64,000 nt of DNA from Ignavibacteriales bacterium (GCA_016700155.1 CP065001.1:2914001-2978000), one strand, 5' to 3'. Shown: positions 41,729-51,481, numbered from the stretch's first letter. Notes: generated from the letters alone by a model not told the origin. Made by a program: numbers and translations.

Positions 41729-44700
41729 TCACAATGGAAATTTTAGTTTCCAGTTAGCTCCATTTCCCTGAGAGGTAGTTAATTCAACATTTCCATTCAG
41801 TAACTTTGCTCTTGAGAAAATATTTTTCAGACCGTTACCTTCAGATAAAACAGACTTATCAAATCCTTTTCCGTCATCTTTCATTTGAAGAATAATTTCA
41901 CTCCCGGAAAGCTCAATATTTATTTCTATCATTTTACAGCAGGAATGTTTTACTGAATTGGTAATCATTTCCTTAAAGATAAGCCATAAGTTTCTTCGTC
42001 GTTCCATATCAAGCCGTTTCAGTTTTTGCGGCAGTTCAAAAATATTAATGTTATACCTGATTGATTTGCTTTCACATAAGTCTGATGCATATCGTCTTAG
42101 TTTAGGTAAAAATTTATTCCAGTCATCATTCTCAGGATTTATTGACCAGATTATGTCACTCATAGAATCCTGCACGGTACTGGCACTATCGTGTATCAAT
42201 GAAATTAATTTGGATAGTAATGGGGTCTTCTCCTCTCCCAGTTCTTTTGATATTGCATCCGAGAAATAGACAATACCGGTCAGTGTTGCACTTACATCGT
42301 CGTGAAGATCTTTTGCGATTTTATTTCTGGTTCTTTCAATTTCCAGAAGCCTGTTAAGCCGGTATCTGTAAAAACTATAGGCAAGTGAAATCAAAATTAA
42401 AATACTGATTGACCTGAACCACCAGGTTGCCCAGAATGGAGATGAAATAATAACTGTTACTCTTGTATCAGTTGGATTCCATATTCCATCGCTGTTACTA
42501 CCCTTTACCCTAAATACATATTTGCCGGGTTTAATGTCTGTATAGTAAGCAATATTGGTTTGACGCGACCTCAACCAGTGCTTATCGATTCCTTCGAGCA
42601 TGAATTCATATTGGTTCTTGCCCGTAGCTGAATAATCCAGTGCGGCAAATTCAAATGAGAAAAAATTCTGATCATAGTCCAGTTTTATTTCAGTTCCGTT
42701 TGGAATTGATTGAGATAAGAAATATGGTTTGTTAAAAAGCTCAAAGCCTGTTATAACAACGGGTGGAGTGAAACTGTTGTCACTTATTTCATCTGGATTA
42801 AAAAAAATAATTCCATTGTTTCCGCCGAAATAGAATTTCCCATCATAACTTTTTAACGATGATCCCTGGGTAAATTCGGAAAATGGCAGTCCTTCAGATT
42901 TGTTATAATTTCTTATACTCTGCGTTGAAGGATTGAACTTACATAGACCTTTACTCGTGCCTAACCATAAATTTCCAGATGAGTCGGTAATAATTGAATA
43001 AACAACATTGCTCGGTAATCCATGCCTGATCGTATAGTGCGTGAATTTTTCAGTCTTCTTATCGAATGAATTTAATCCCCCGCCCCATGTTCCGATCCAG
43101 AGTGTGCCGTTGTCATCTTCATTAAAACACCATACTGTATTACTATTAATTGATGAACTGTCTTTTTCTTTCAGGACAAATCGATTGACTTTGCCGGATT
43201 TAGTATCAAGTCGGCTGACACCCTTGTTATGTGTACCGATCCATATCATTCCCTCGCGATCTTCATAGATCGAAAAAACAGAATTACCGCCTATTGAATT
43301 TTCATCATCCTTTATACTTCTGAAGTTTTCAATAATTTCTGTATTAAGATTTACTTTGAACAATCCTTCATTAACAGTTCCTATCCATATTTCATCATTA
43401 CTGCCGGCAAGCATCGCTGACACACCGCCAAGATTAATTTTAAATTTTTTAAAATGACTAAGAGACTTTTTCTTTCTATCATAAATGAAAACAGCTCCTG
43501 CTTTTGAATTCACTCCTGGATCTGTTCCAATCCATATCCTGCCCCTGGTGTCGGTGCATAATGCAGTGATAGAATTACTTCCGACAGAAACTGGGTTGGT
43601 AAGATATTTTTCAAACTTTTCAGATAAGGCTGGTTTATAGTTTAGTCCGCCTCCGTCGGTGCCGATCCACAGCCCGCCATCTGTATCTTCGCAAATCGAC
43701 AAAACGGTGTTGTGACTTAAACTTGTTTTATCTTCGCTATTATGTGAGATGTATCCGAATTTTTGTTTTCGTTTGTCAAACCTGTTAACTCCTCCGCTTG
43801 AAGTACCAATCCACAATCCCCCGCTGTTGTCTTTATATAATGACATTATTGCACCGTTACTTATTGACCAGCTAACCGAAGGATTATACTTATACGTAGT
43901 GACGTTTTTGTCATTCATATTCAGATAACACAAACCAGCATCAATTGTTCCTATCCATATACCTTCATCATCAGGAAGGATTTTCATGATCCTGTCACTT
44001 GGGAGACTGTTCGTTTCATTTTTATTTGCTCTGAATATTTCGAGTGCTGAAGTCTCAGGATGGAAACGGCTGATACCTCCATCAGCACTGGCAAACCATA
44101 AACATCTTGTAACATCCTCTTTAATATCAAAAACGGTCGAACCACCCAGTTCAATTTTTTTTCCTTTGGTATCTTCAAAGGAGTGCAAAGTATTTTTAGA
44201 AATATCAAACCTTAATACACCTTCCCATGTTCCAAACCATATATTATTTTTGGAATCAGCATAAGCACATTGAACGTGCAAATTGTCAACGTTTATATCA
44301 TCATCAAAATTATATCTCACTTCAACAAATCTTTTAAGTGTGGAATCATGTTTAAATAATTTTCCGCTTGTGCTTATAAGCCATAAATTATTTTGTGTAT
44401 CCTCTGCAACTGAAATTATTCTGATTGCTTTTAAATCAGATTTATTTTCAGCGGTAATAAGATGATGATTAAATGTGTTATCATCAGAGTTGTAACTGCA
44501 AATGTTCCCGGAAAGTCCCAACACCCATAATGTTCCGTTGTGATCAACAAAAAGATTTCTGATTCCCAGATCATTAACGGACGCAGAATCCAATGCATCG
44601 GGTCTGAATATTTTAAATTTATAGCCATCATATAAATTGAGTCCATCCTGAGTACCGAACCACATAAATCCTTTTCTGTCCTGGACAATACTGAACACAG

Positions 44701-44893
44701 TCGACTGGGACAAGCCATCTTCGGTAGTTAAATGATCGAAACGGATATTGGCTGACTGAGAAATGATAGGTGAGGATAATACGATTAACAAGAGAATGAC
44801 ATAAAGAAAGTCAGTGATGATGCGGTTACATCTCTGTAAAAGTGTGGAAGAGAAAAAGGTATACCAATGGCTTTGCATTTTCCCCTTCCGCAT
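41729..44893 (-). CDS. propeller-sensor (Reg_prop/Y_Y_Y) histidine kinase
   Basis: Large sensor kinase of 1054 residues. After a signal-anchor sequence (about 25-45), the periplasmic part has two seven-bladed propellers built from about fourteen Reg_prop repeats (GFMWFGTQDGLNLYDGY, GLWIGTSSGGVNRFD, GTLWIGTWGGGLNSFD and so on), then a Y_Y_Y domain near 730-800 (FEFAALDYSATGKNQYEFML). One membrane helix lies at about 826-846. The cytoplasmic HisKA_3 domain has the phosphoacceptor His864 in AKDLHDDVSATLTG, and the HATPase domain has KEMITNSVKH (N box, about 974) and DDGKGFD (G1, about 1006). There is no receiver domain, unlike Bacteroides HTCS proteins. It senses an extracellular ligand (unknown) and phosphorylates the adjacent NarL regulator. 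Confidence 0.93.
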   Translation of the reverse strand: MRKGKMQSHWYTFFSSTLLQRCNRIITDFLYVILLLIVLSSPIISQSANIRFDHLTTEDGLSQSTVFSIVQDRKGFMWFGTQDGLNLYDGYKFKIFRPDALDSASVNDLGIRNLFVDHNGTLWVLGLSGNICSYNSDDNTFNHHLITAENKSDLKAIRIISVAEDTQNNLWLISTSGKLFKHDSTLKRFVEVRYNFDDDINVDNLHVQCAYADSKNNIWFGTWEGVLRFDISKNTLHSFEDTKGKKIELGGSTVFDIKEDVTRCLWFASADGGISRFHPETSALEIFRANKNETNSLPSDRIMKILPDDEGIWIGTIDAGLCYLNMNDKNVTTYKYNPSVSWSISNGAIMSLYKDNSGGLWIGTSSGGVNRFDKRKQKFGYISHNSEDKTSLSHNTVLSICEDTDGGLWIGTDGGGLNYKPALSEKFEKYLTNPVSVGSNSITALCTDTRGRIWIGTDPGVNSKAGAVFIYDRKKKSLSHFKKFKINLGGVSAMLAGSNDEIWIGTVNEGLFKVNLNTEIIENFRSIKDDENSIGGNSVFSIYEDREGMIWIGTHNKGVSRLDTKSGKVNRFVLKEKDSSSINSNTVWCFNEDDNGTLWIGTWGGGLNSFDKKTEKFTHYTIRHGLPSNVVYSIITDSSGNLWLGTSKGLCKFNPSTQSIRNYNKSEGLPFSEFTQGSSLKSYDGKFYFGGNNGIIFFNPDEISDNSFTPPVVITGFELFNKPYFLSQSIPNGTEIKLDYDQNFFSFEFAALDYSATGKNQYEFMLEGIDKHWLRSRQTNIAYYTDIKPGKYVFRVKGSNSDGIWNPTDTRVTVIISSPFWATWWFRSISILILISLAYSFYRYRLNRLLEIERTRNKIAKDLHDDVSATLTGIVYFSDAISKELGEEKTPLLSKLISLIHDSASTVQDSMSDIIWSINPENDDWNKFLPKLRRYASDLCESKSIRYNINIFELPQKLKRLDMERRRNLWLIFKEMITNSVKHSCCKMIEINIELSGSEIILQMKDDGKGFDKSVLSEGNGLKNIFSRAKLLNGNVELTTSQGNGANWKLKFPL

Positions 44894-44982
44894 AAAATTC
44901 CCTCAAATAATTTCCGGCAACATAAATTAAATCGGGTATCAAATCAAGAAATGATTATGGATAGGGGAAGAAAAAAGAAAAG

Positions 44983-45017
44983 AAAAAAATACCGGCATTT
45001 ACAATATATGCCGGTAT
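44983..45017 (-). terminator. rho-independent terminator of icd
   Basis: Stem ATACCGGCAT/ATGCCGGTAT (44989-44998 with 45008-45017), loop TTACAATAT, and seven T on the minus strand (44983-44989). It is 19 bases past the icd stop. Confidence 0.87.
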
Positions 45018-45036
45018 CCTAATGAATAAAATGAAA

Positions 45037-47262
45037 TTACATTTCGTCAATTATTTTGTTTAATGTTGGACTCGGTCTCATAACCGCTGATGTTTTATTA
45101 TCATCGGGCATATAATAACCACCGAGATCTGCTTGCTTACCCTGCACAGATATAAGATCATTTACAATCTGCTCTTCATGTTTTTTCAATTCAGAAGATA
45201 TTTTGGAGAATCTGTTTTTTAACTCATCATCTTTACTCTGCAGAGCTAAAGCTTCCGCCCAGTACATAGCAAGATAAAATGAACTTCCACGATTATCTAT
45301 TTCTCCTGCTTTACGGGATGGATATCTTGAGTTTTCTAAATATTTCCCGATAGCAGCATCTAATGTTTCCGCAAGTAAGGCTGCTTTTTTATTCCCCGTT
45401 TTTTCAAAGATCATTTCGAGTGATGGTACGAGAGCACAATATTCGCCTAACGAATCCCACCTCAAGTGATTTTCTTTCTGAAGCTGCTGAACATGCTTTG
45501 GTGCTGAACCTCCCGCTCCTGTTTCAAATAATCCTCCGCCGTTTAAAAGCGGAACAATTGAAAGCATTCTTGCACTCGTCCCGAGCTCGAGTATCGGGAA
45601 CAGATCAGTCAGATAATCTCTTAAAACATTTCCTGTTACAGAAATTGTATCAAGACCTTTTCTTACTCTTTCAAGAGTGAATTTCATTGCATCAACAGGT
45701 TTAAGAATTTTAATTTCCAATCCATTTGTGTCATGTTCCGGCAAATATTTTTTTACTTTCGAAATTATTTCCCTGTCGTGTGCTCTGTTTTCATCAAGCC
45801 AGAAAATTGCGGGCGATGATGAAGCTCTTGCACGGTTCACTGCAAGTTTGACCCAGTCTTTAATTGGCTCATCTTTAGTCTGACACATTCTAAATATATC
45901 GCCCGTTTCAACTTTTTGTTCCAGTAAAATTTTCCCTTCCGCATTCACAACACGGAAAGTCCCTTCACTCTTTGATTCAAAAGTTTTATCGTGCGAACCG
46001 TACTCTTCAGCTTTCTGAGCCATCAGTCCAACATTAGAAACAGCACCCATTGTTGCCGGATCAAACTGACTGTTGGATTTCGCATCTTCAATAATTGCCT
46101 GGTAAATTGTTGCGTAGCACCTGTCAGGTATCATCGCTATGCAATCCTTTAGTTCATCTTTTCTGTTCCACATTTTGCCGCCGTCTCGTACAACATTAGG
46201 CATTGATGCATCAACAATTACATCATTCGGAACATGCAGATTTGTTTTACCTGTTCTTGAATCAACCATAGCAAGTTCCGGCTGATATTCATAAACTTTA
46301 TTAATATCTGTCTCTATTTCAGCACGTTTTTCGTCAGGAAGTTTTTTCAGTTTGTCAAGCACATCCATCAACCCGTTATTTACATTTGCGCCGATCTCAC
46401 GAAGTACATCAGCATGTTTTTCAAGAGCTTCTTTATAATAAACAGAAACTGCATGCCCGAACATGATCGGATCGCTTATCTTCATCATTGTTGCTTTCAG
46501 GTGAAGCGATAGAAGTACATTATCTTTTTTTGCTTCTTTAATCTGAGCCGAATAAAAGTTTCTTAGTTCTTTCACATTCATCACAGATGCATCAATAACT
46601 TCACGGGGCAGAAGTTTAAGATTTTCTTTCAGAACAGTCACATTACCTTTAGCGTCAGTGAATTCTATTTTAACCGTATCAGCATTATTAAGTGTTGTTG
46701 ATTTTTCTGAACCATAAAAATCTTTCTGAGTCATGTGCGCGACACGAGCCATTGATCCTGTTGCAGGCCAGGATTTCATCATTTTATGGGGATGTTTCTG
46801 AGCAAATTTTTTAACCGATGATGAAGCTCTTCTGTCTGAGTTTCCTTCCCTCAATACAGGGTTAACCGCTGAACCTAGAACTTTGGCGAATCGTTCTTTT
46901 AATTTTTTTTCTTCATCATTTTTTGGTTCTTCAGGATAATCAGGAATCTTATATCCTTTTTCCTGTAATTCTTTTATCGCTTCCTTTAACTGGGGAATTG
47001 ATGCACTTATATTTGGCAGTTTAATAATATTAGCTTCAGGTGTTTTTGCAATTTCACCAAGCTCAGTAAGGTAGTCGGGTATTTTTTGTTCATCGGAAAG
47101 ATATTCAGGAAAATTAGAAATGATCCTGCCGGCAAGTGAGATGTCTTTCGTTTCGATTTCAATTCCGGTTCCTTTTGTAAAAGATTTAACTACAGGAAGC
47201 AGACAGTAGGTAGCGAGTGCCGGTGCCTCATCGATTTTGGTCCAGATTATTTTTGCGGTCAT
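45037..47262 (-). CDS. icd: isocitrate dehydrogenase, monomeric NADP-dependent type
   Basis: TCA-cycle enzyme that converts isocitrate to 2-oxoglutarate and CO2 with NADP+. At 741 residues it is the monomeric (IDH-II) type, recognised by the N-terminus MTAKIIWTKIDEAPALATY, VLREGNSDRRASSSVKKF, KSWPATGSMARVAH and the C-terminal GGSAPKHVQQLQKENHLRWD. No homodimeric Icd is present in the window. Monomeric IDH is known from Chlorobi, which is consistent with the lineage. In those bacteria it works in either direction of the cycle. It is a single-gene unit, with its own promoter-like element (47308-47339) and a strong terminator. Confidence 0.95.
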   Translation of the reverse strand: MTAKIIWTKIDEAPALATYCLLPVVKSFTKGTGIEIETKDISLAGRIISNFPEYLSDEQKIPDYLTELGEIAKTPEANIIKLPNISASIPQLKEAIKELQEKGYKIPDYPEEPKNDEEKKLKERFAKVLGSAVNPVLREGNSDRRASSSVKKFAQKHPHKMMKSWPATGSMARVAHMTQKDFYGSEKSTTLNNADTVKIEFTDAKGNVTVLKENLKLLPREVIDASVMNVKELRNFYSAQIKEAKKDNVLLSLHLKATMMKISDPIMFGHAVSVYYKEALEKHADVLREIGANVNNGLMDVLDKLKKLPDEKRAEIETDINKVYEYQPELAMVDSRTGKTNLHVPNDVIVDASMPNVVRDGGKMWNRKDELKDCIAMIPDRCYATIYQAIIEDAKSNSQFDPATMGAVSNVGLMAQKAEEYGSHDKTFESKSEGTFRVVNAEGKILLEQKVETGDIFRMCQTKDEPIKDWVKLAVNRARASSSPAIFWLDENRAHDREIISKVKKYLPEHDTNGLEIKILKPVDAMKFTLERVRKGLDTISVTGNVLRDYLTDLFPILELGTSARMLSIVPLLNGGGLFETGAGGSAPKHVQQLQKENHLRWDSLGEYCALVPSLEMIFEKTGNKKAALLAETLDAAIGKYLENSRYPSRKAGEIDNRGSSFYLAMYWAEALALQSKDDELKNRFSKISSELKKHEEQIVNDLISVQGKQADLGGYYMPDDNKTSAVMRPSPTLNKIIDEM

Positions 47263-47307
47263 TATTCACCCAATAATTATAAACTATTAATATTTATTAA
47301 CGATGAA

Positions 47308-47339
47308 CAAAGATACTTAATCTTGAATAATTTTTACAA
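47308..47339 (-). promoter_or_regulatory. icd promoter, Bacteroidota-type
   Basis: On the minus strand TTG (47337-47339), a 21-base spacer and TATCTTTG (47308-47315), which matches TAnnTTTG. The start codon lies about 45 bases downstream of the box. Confidence 0.45.
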
Positions 47340-47365
47340 GAAAGGATAACCGTATCCAGTAAAAT

Positions 47366-47389
47366 AAAAATGCCCGATAAAGGGCATTT
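47366..47389 (-). terminator. rho-independent terminator
   Basis: AAATGCCC-GATAAA-GGGCATTT (47368-47389), with five T following on the minus strand (47366-47370). It lies 23 bases beyond the stop of the cargo gene at 47412. Confidence 0.83.
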
Positions 47390-47411
47390 AAAATTTGATT
47401 GATGAGTTAAT

Positions 47412-48659
47412 TTATTTTAGAAGAATCATTTTTTTCGTTTCGATAAAATTACCAACCTTCAATTGATAGTAGTATACTCCGCTTGCCTGTTTTGCGGCAT
47501 TAAATTCAACTTCATAATTTCCTGAGGGTTTGTATTCATTTACAAGTGTAGCTACTTCATTGCCGAGTATGTCGTATACTTTGAGCGTTACCCACGCCAG
47601 GGACGCATAGTATGCGTCCGCTACGGTGTACATAATCTTTGTGCTTGGGTTGAATGGGTTTGGGTAGTTTTGGGATAGCTCAAATTTGTTTAATAAAGAA
47701 TTTTCTTCATCAATACCCGTCACTCCGCCGTTCGTTGTGTGAAGAATGACTCCTCCATCTCCTACACACCAGCCTTTATCTCCTTTCAGGCAAATTGAAA
47801 TAAGCAATTCAACACTTCCTGTTTCCTGCGCCGACCAGTTTTCACCTGAGTCTGTTGTATGTAAAATTGTTCCGTTAGTGCCCGCAGACCATCCTGATTG
47901 AGAACTAATAAATTCCAGCGACCAGAGATTGCTGGAAACTCCGCTTGTTTTAGGTGACCAGTTAATGCCTCCATCAGTTGTCTTTAATATTGTTCCGTTA
48001 GTGCCGGAAACAAAACCAATCTCATCCGATACAAAAAAAACTGAAAATAATATTTCCGATGTGCCGCTCGACTGAGGCATCCAATCCATACCGCCATTTG
48101 TAGTTTTGAAAATGATTCCGCTTTCACCAGCAATCCATCCAACAGATGAGTTAACAAAATACACGGATCGCAATCCGGTTGATGTGCCGCTGAATTGCGG
48201 ATTCCATGTTTCACCTGCATCTGTTGTGTTAATTATTGTTCCCGATGACCCTATTATCCATCCTGAATCGGGTGATGCAAAAAACACTGAAAGCAGGAAT
48301 TGCGAACCACCGCTTGACTTAGGATTCCACGTAGTTCCGCCATCGGTGGTTTTAATTATATGACCTGAGTATCCCACAGCAAAACCGGTTTGGTCGTCAA
48401 TAAAAAATGATGAGTATAAATTATATACCGATCCGCTGGTTTGCGGAACCCAGTTCGTACCGCCGTCTGTTGTTTTTTGGATAATGTTGAATGATGCCGG
48501 GCTTGTTGTACTGCCGCCGACTATCCACCCGGTATTATCATCTATAAATTTTACTGAGTAGAGAGTGTTACCTGCCGGCAGCGGATTTTGTAACGACCAT
48601 TGCGAATAAATAAGCGGGCAGACACTAAAAACTAAAAGAAAGAAAAACTTTTTTAACAT
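47412..48659 (-). CDS. YCF48-type propeller, T9SS-sorted protein
   Basis: Secreted protein of 415 residues: signal peptide (to about 19), six or seven YCF48/BNR-like blades (about 20-310) each with the pattern IIKTTDGGTTWNPKSSG, SGWIIGSSGTI or GFVSGTNGTI, and a type A sorting domain (about 325-415). In the sorting domain, the loop after the first strand carries ADAYYASLAW, encoded by a palindromic DNA element (47601-47619). YCF48-like propellers are adhesive or binding folds here; no catalytic site is visible. The ATG has GGAGATG upstream. Followed by a clear terminator. Confidence 0.86.
   Translation of the reverse strand: MLKKFFFLLVFSVCPLIYSQWSLQNPLPAGNTLYSVKFIDDNTGWIVGGSTTSPASFNIIQKTTDGGTNWVPQTSGSVYNLYSSFFIDDQTGFAVGYSGHIIKTTDGGTTWNPKSSGGSQFLLSVFFASPDSGWIIGSSGTIINTTDAGETWNPQFSGTSTGLRSVYFVNSSVGWIAGESGIIFKTTNGGMDWMPQSSGTSEILFSVFFVSDEIGFVSGTNGTILKTTDGGINWSPKTSGVSSNLWSLEFISSQSGWSAGTNGTILHTTDSGENWSAQETGSVELLISICLKGDKGWCVGDGGVILHTTNGGVTGIDEENSLLNKFELSQNYPNPFNPSTKIMYTVADAYYASLAWVTLKVYDILGNEVATLVNEYKPSGNYEVEFNAAKQASGVYYYQLKVGNFIETKKMILLK
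47601..47619. repeat. palindromic element in frame, sorting-domain loop
   Basis: GGACGCATA-G-TATGCGTCC: perfect 9-bp arms with one central base. It encodes part of ADAYYAS in the sorting domain. The same palindrome occurs at 50485-50503 and 51671-51689, and a decayed form at 49061-49080. Confidence 0.85.
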
Positions 48660-48851
48660 CAGATCATCTCCCTTTTTTTGTAGAACGTGGAATAGAAAAT
48701 TATTTGTTCGGAAAGTATCTGAACAAAATTAATAATTATTCTTTTCTGATGTTATAAGTTTTAGTTCACCGTTATCAACACTTAACAGATGACAACGAAT
48801 AGCGCTTTTAGTATCAACTCCGCCTTGCCGATATCCGGGATTACAAAAGAT

Positions 48852-50090
48852 TTATTTTAACAGAATCATTTTCTTTGTCTCACTAAATCCAGCTTCACCG
48901 TCAGGCAGATTTCCAACCTTCAACTGATAATAGTAAACACCGCTTGTCAGTGCTGCTGCATTGAATCCAACTTCATAACTGCCGGCAGATTTATATTCGT
49001 TTACCAGGGTTGTTACTTCGTTGCCGAGAATGTCAAAGACTTTTAGTGTTACCCACGCGGGCGATGTATAATATGCATCCGTTACTGTGTACTTAATCTT
49101 TGTTGTTGGATTGAATGGATTGGGATAATTCTGTGATAGGAAAAATTCATTTAACCCTGAGATAGACACTTCAACAACTTTTGAATATTCGAATGTTCCG
49201 TCAAAATCTATTTGCTTCAAACGATATTTATACTGACCGGGTAAAAGATTTTCATCACTGAAGAAATATGAATGCTGCTTACAAGTTGTACCATTCCCTT
49301 TGATAAATTTTATCAGTTTCCAATCATTATAAATTTCACCCTCAATACTTTCAGCCTTTTCAATTTCAAATCCAAGATTATTTAATTCAGTGGATGTATG
49401 CCAGGACAACAAAACATCATTGCCGGAATTCACAGCTTCAAATGACACCAGTTCAACCGGCAGTTGTGCTTCCGACAGATTACTATATGTTGAATGACCA
49501 TACACATTAAATGATTTTACACGATAACGATAGGATAGTAACTCAACTGTTGTATCTACATAAGTTGAAACATTGGTTCCGACTGTATCGACAATCTCAA
49601 AGCTGCCGCTATTTAATATTTCCCGTTCAATAATAAATCCTGTTTCATTAGATGAATTGTCTGTCCAGGATAATTGTACCGAAGGAACTGAGAGATTAAC
49701 AATTGCGGAAAGATTATTCGGAGCTGTGGGCGGAAGTAAATATACAGTAACGGAATCCCAGAGAAGAGGATTATCCTGACCCGCATTGACTTTATAAATA
49801 CCTGCCTGCGGTGCCGTAAGTGTAAAAGGATTTTGTGATGTACTATTTACATAGGTTACCATTACTCCGCTGCTGTTGACAAGTTCTCCGGCTACATTTT
49901 GTGCACCAGTTACTGTAACACTTATTTGAAATCCATTAACAGTCACTGAAACTTTATTGTCCTGAAAACTATGACAGCCCGAGCCGCTGCAGCCGGGAGT
50001 GTTTCCGTTAAAACTTGGACGGCAATAGAACTCAGTATTGTAGAAGAACATCACAAGTATTAATGTTAAAAGAATGGTAGTCGTTTTCAC
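48852..50090 (-). CDS. Fn3-containing T9SS-sorted protein with CX4CH motif
   Basis: Secreted protein of 412 residues: signal peptide (about 1-23), a small N-terminal domain with PGCSGSGCHSF (Cys34, Cys39, His40, a CX4CH heme-binding-like motif), a beta domain (about 45-115), a fibronectin type III domain (about 120-210), and another beta module (about 210-310, VELVSFEAVNSGNDVLLSW) before the type A sorting domain. The GCH motif resembles N-terminal motifs of Bacteroidota surface proteins. The sorting domain carries TDAYYTSPAW from a decayed palindrome. Starts with GTG at 50090 (AAGGAAC upstream). Confidence 0.83.
   Translation of the reverse strand: MKTTTILLTLILVMFFYNTEFYCRPSFNGNTPGCSGSGCHSFQDNKVSVTVNGFQISVTVTGAQNVAGELVNSSGVMVTYVNSTSQNPFTLTAPQAGIYKVNAGQDNPLLWDSVTVYLLPPTAPNNLSAIVNLSVPSVQLSWTDNSSNETGFIIEREILNSGSFEIVDTVGTNVSTYVDTTVELLSYRYRVKSFNVYGHSTYSNLSEAQLPVELVSFEAVNSGNDVLLSWHTSTELNNLGFEIEKAESIEGEIYNDWKLIKFIKGNGTTCKQHSYFFSDENLLPGQYKYRLKQIDFDGTFEYSKVVEVSISGLNEFFLSQNYPNPFNPTTKIKYTVTDAYYTSPAWVTLKVFDILGNEVTTLVNEYKSAGSYEVGFNAAALTSGVYYYQLKVGNLPDGEAGFSETKKMILLK
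49061..49080. repeat. decayed palindromic element in frame, sorting-domain loop
   Basis: GCGATGTATAATATGCATCC: the arms still pair imperfectly (GATG.ATA/TATGCATC). It encodes TDAYYTS at the same site as the intact copies, so it looks like an older, mutated copy. Confidence 0.7.
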
Positions 50091-50283
50091 TGTTTGTTCC
50101 TTACTTATAGTTTATAGCTGGAGATTATTGAACGCAGCTACACAAAAGATGTGCTAAGAAAGAGATTATTCATTTAGTGAGATCTAAGCCAAAAACCAAC
50201 TCTGAATTCTTGACTTTTAGAAACTGTTGATAATTAAAACACAATATTTATCGATTGTGGGAAATAAAATTACTCTCCGTTTC

Positions 50284-51474
50284 CTATTTCAACAAGATCA
50301 TCTTCTTCGTTTCGATAAAGTTGCCAACCTTCAATTGGTAATAATAAACACCGCTTGACAACTGATGACTGCCGACTGCAGATTGAAATTCTACTTCATA
50401 ACTGCCTGCAGGTTTGTATTCGTTGACTATTGTTGTTACTTCGTTACCGAGTATGTCAAATACTTTGAGCGATACCCACGCTTGGGACGCATAATATGCG
50501 TCCGCTACGGTGTATTTAATTTTTGTTGTTGGGTTGAATGGGTTTGGATAGTTTTGAAATAATAAAAACTTTTCTGGAAGTTTTATCTGATGTTCCTCTT
50601 TTATGTCTGTAAGTACAGTATCCCCGTTCTCATCAATTATCATTTTACTTTCCCAAACACTATGATAAGCTCCTAAAGTATCATAGTTCGCCTGAAAGTA
50701 CATAGTCTTTCCATCGGCTGTAAGAAATGGGTGGTGTTCACTTCTTGAAAGATATTCACCAATGTTATACAGACTGTCGCTCATCAATGAAATATTTAAT
50801 GTTTTGGTTTGACCATAATAGCCTCCAGTAGAATGAAGATATTGAACATATATATTTAAGTTACCTCCAGACCCATCCGAGTAATAATGCTTTTTCCTGT
50901 CAGGTGATGCCCAGGATCCCCAATTCGCTAATGTATATAAAGGATATTGTGGAAAATATTCGGGGACACTCCATAATCCTGTTGTTGAATCATAATGGGT
51001 AATTCTTCCCTCGGCCAAATACTGCAACATTAGAGTAGTATCATTCAGAAAACAACCAGTTTCCCACCATCCGTTACCTGAACTGATTCCATTGTCGTCA
51101 AATATCCTAGCGGTGTCCCAGTCATTTATATGGTCATTCCATTTCGAGCGAAACAACCTAACTGTCTCGTGTCCAGAAAATATCAATGTCTTTTCATCTG
51201 GAGAAATAACAGGTTTTCTAGGATACATCAAACCGTTTACCTGCGGGCCCAAAGGATGGATTTCAGACCATACAGTATCAATTTTTTCGATGTAAGCAAT
51301 TCCATAAACACTTATGAAATATATTTTATTACCATCCCAGCTAACTGATGGATTGCTCCCATAAACTATCTTTCGTGGTTTACTCCATTGTTCGATAGCA
51401 GGCGGATAACTTGTTTGTCCAATTGTGTATTGGGCAAGTAAAATAATTATAATACCAAGCAGTCGAATTCTCAT
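50284..51474 (-). CDS. T9SS-sorted PD40-type propeller, paralog 1
   Basis: Secreted protein of 396 residues, closest to the next two paralogs: signal peptide (to about 20), a WD40/PD40-like propeller (about 25-300) beginning AIEQWSKPRKIVYGSNPSVS and including PRKPVISPDEKTLIFSG, WETGCFLNDTTLMLQYL and EHHPFLTADGKTMYFQANY, then the type A sorting domain. The sorting domain has two enlarged loops: ADAYYASQAW (palindrome at 50485-50503) and QSAVGSHQLSSG. It is 7 bases downstream of paralog 2 and shares a transcript with it. Confidence 0.85.
   Translation of the reverse strand: MRIRLLGIIIILLAQYTIGQTSYPPAIEQWSKPRKIVYGSNPSVSWDGNKIYFISVYGIAYIEKIDTVWSEIHPLGPQVNGLMYPRKPVISPDEKTLIFSGHETVRLFRSKWNDHINDWDTARIFDDNGISSGNGWWETGCFLNDTTLMLQYLAEGRITHYDSTTGLWSVPEYFPQYPLYTLANWGSWASPDRKKHYYSDGSGGNLNIYVQYLHSTGGYYGQTKTLNISLMSDSLYNIGEYLSRSEHHPFLTADGKTMYFQANYDTLGAYHSVWESKMIIDENGDTVLTDIKEEHQIKLPEKFLLFQNYPNPFNPTTKIKYTVADAYYASQAWVSLKVFDILGNEVTTIVNEYKPAGSYEVEFQSAVGSHQLSSGVYYYQLKVGNFIETKKMILLK
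50485..50503. repeat. palindromic element in frame, sorting-domain loop
   Basis: GGACGCATAATATGCGTCC, arms of 9 bp. Encodes ADAYYAS in the sorting domain of the gene at 50284-51474. Confidence 0.85.
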
Positions 51475-51481
51475 TATAAAT

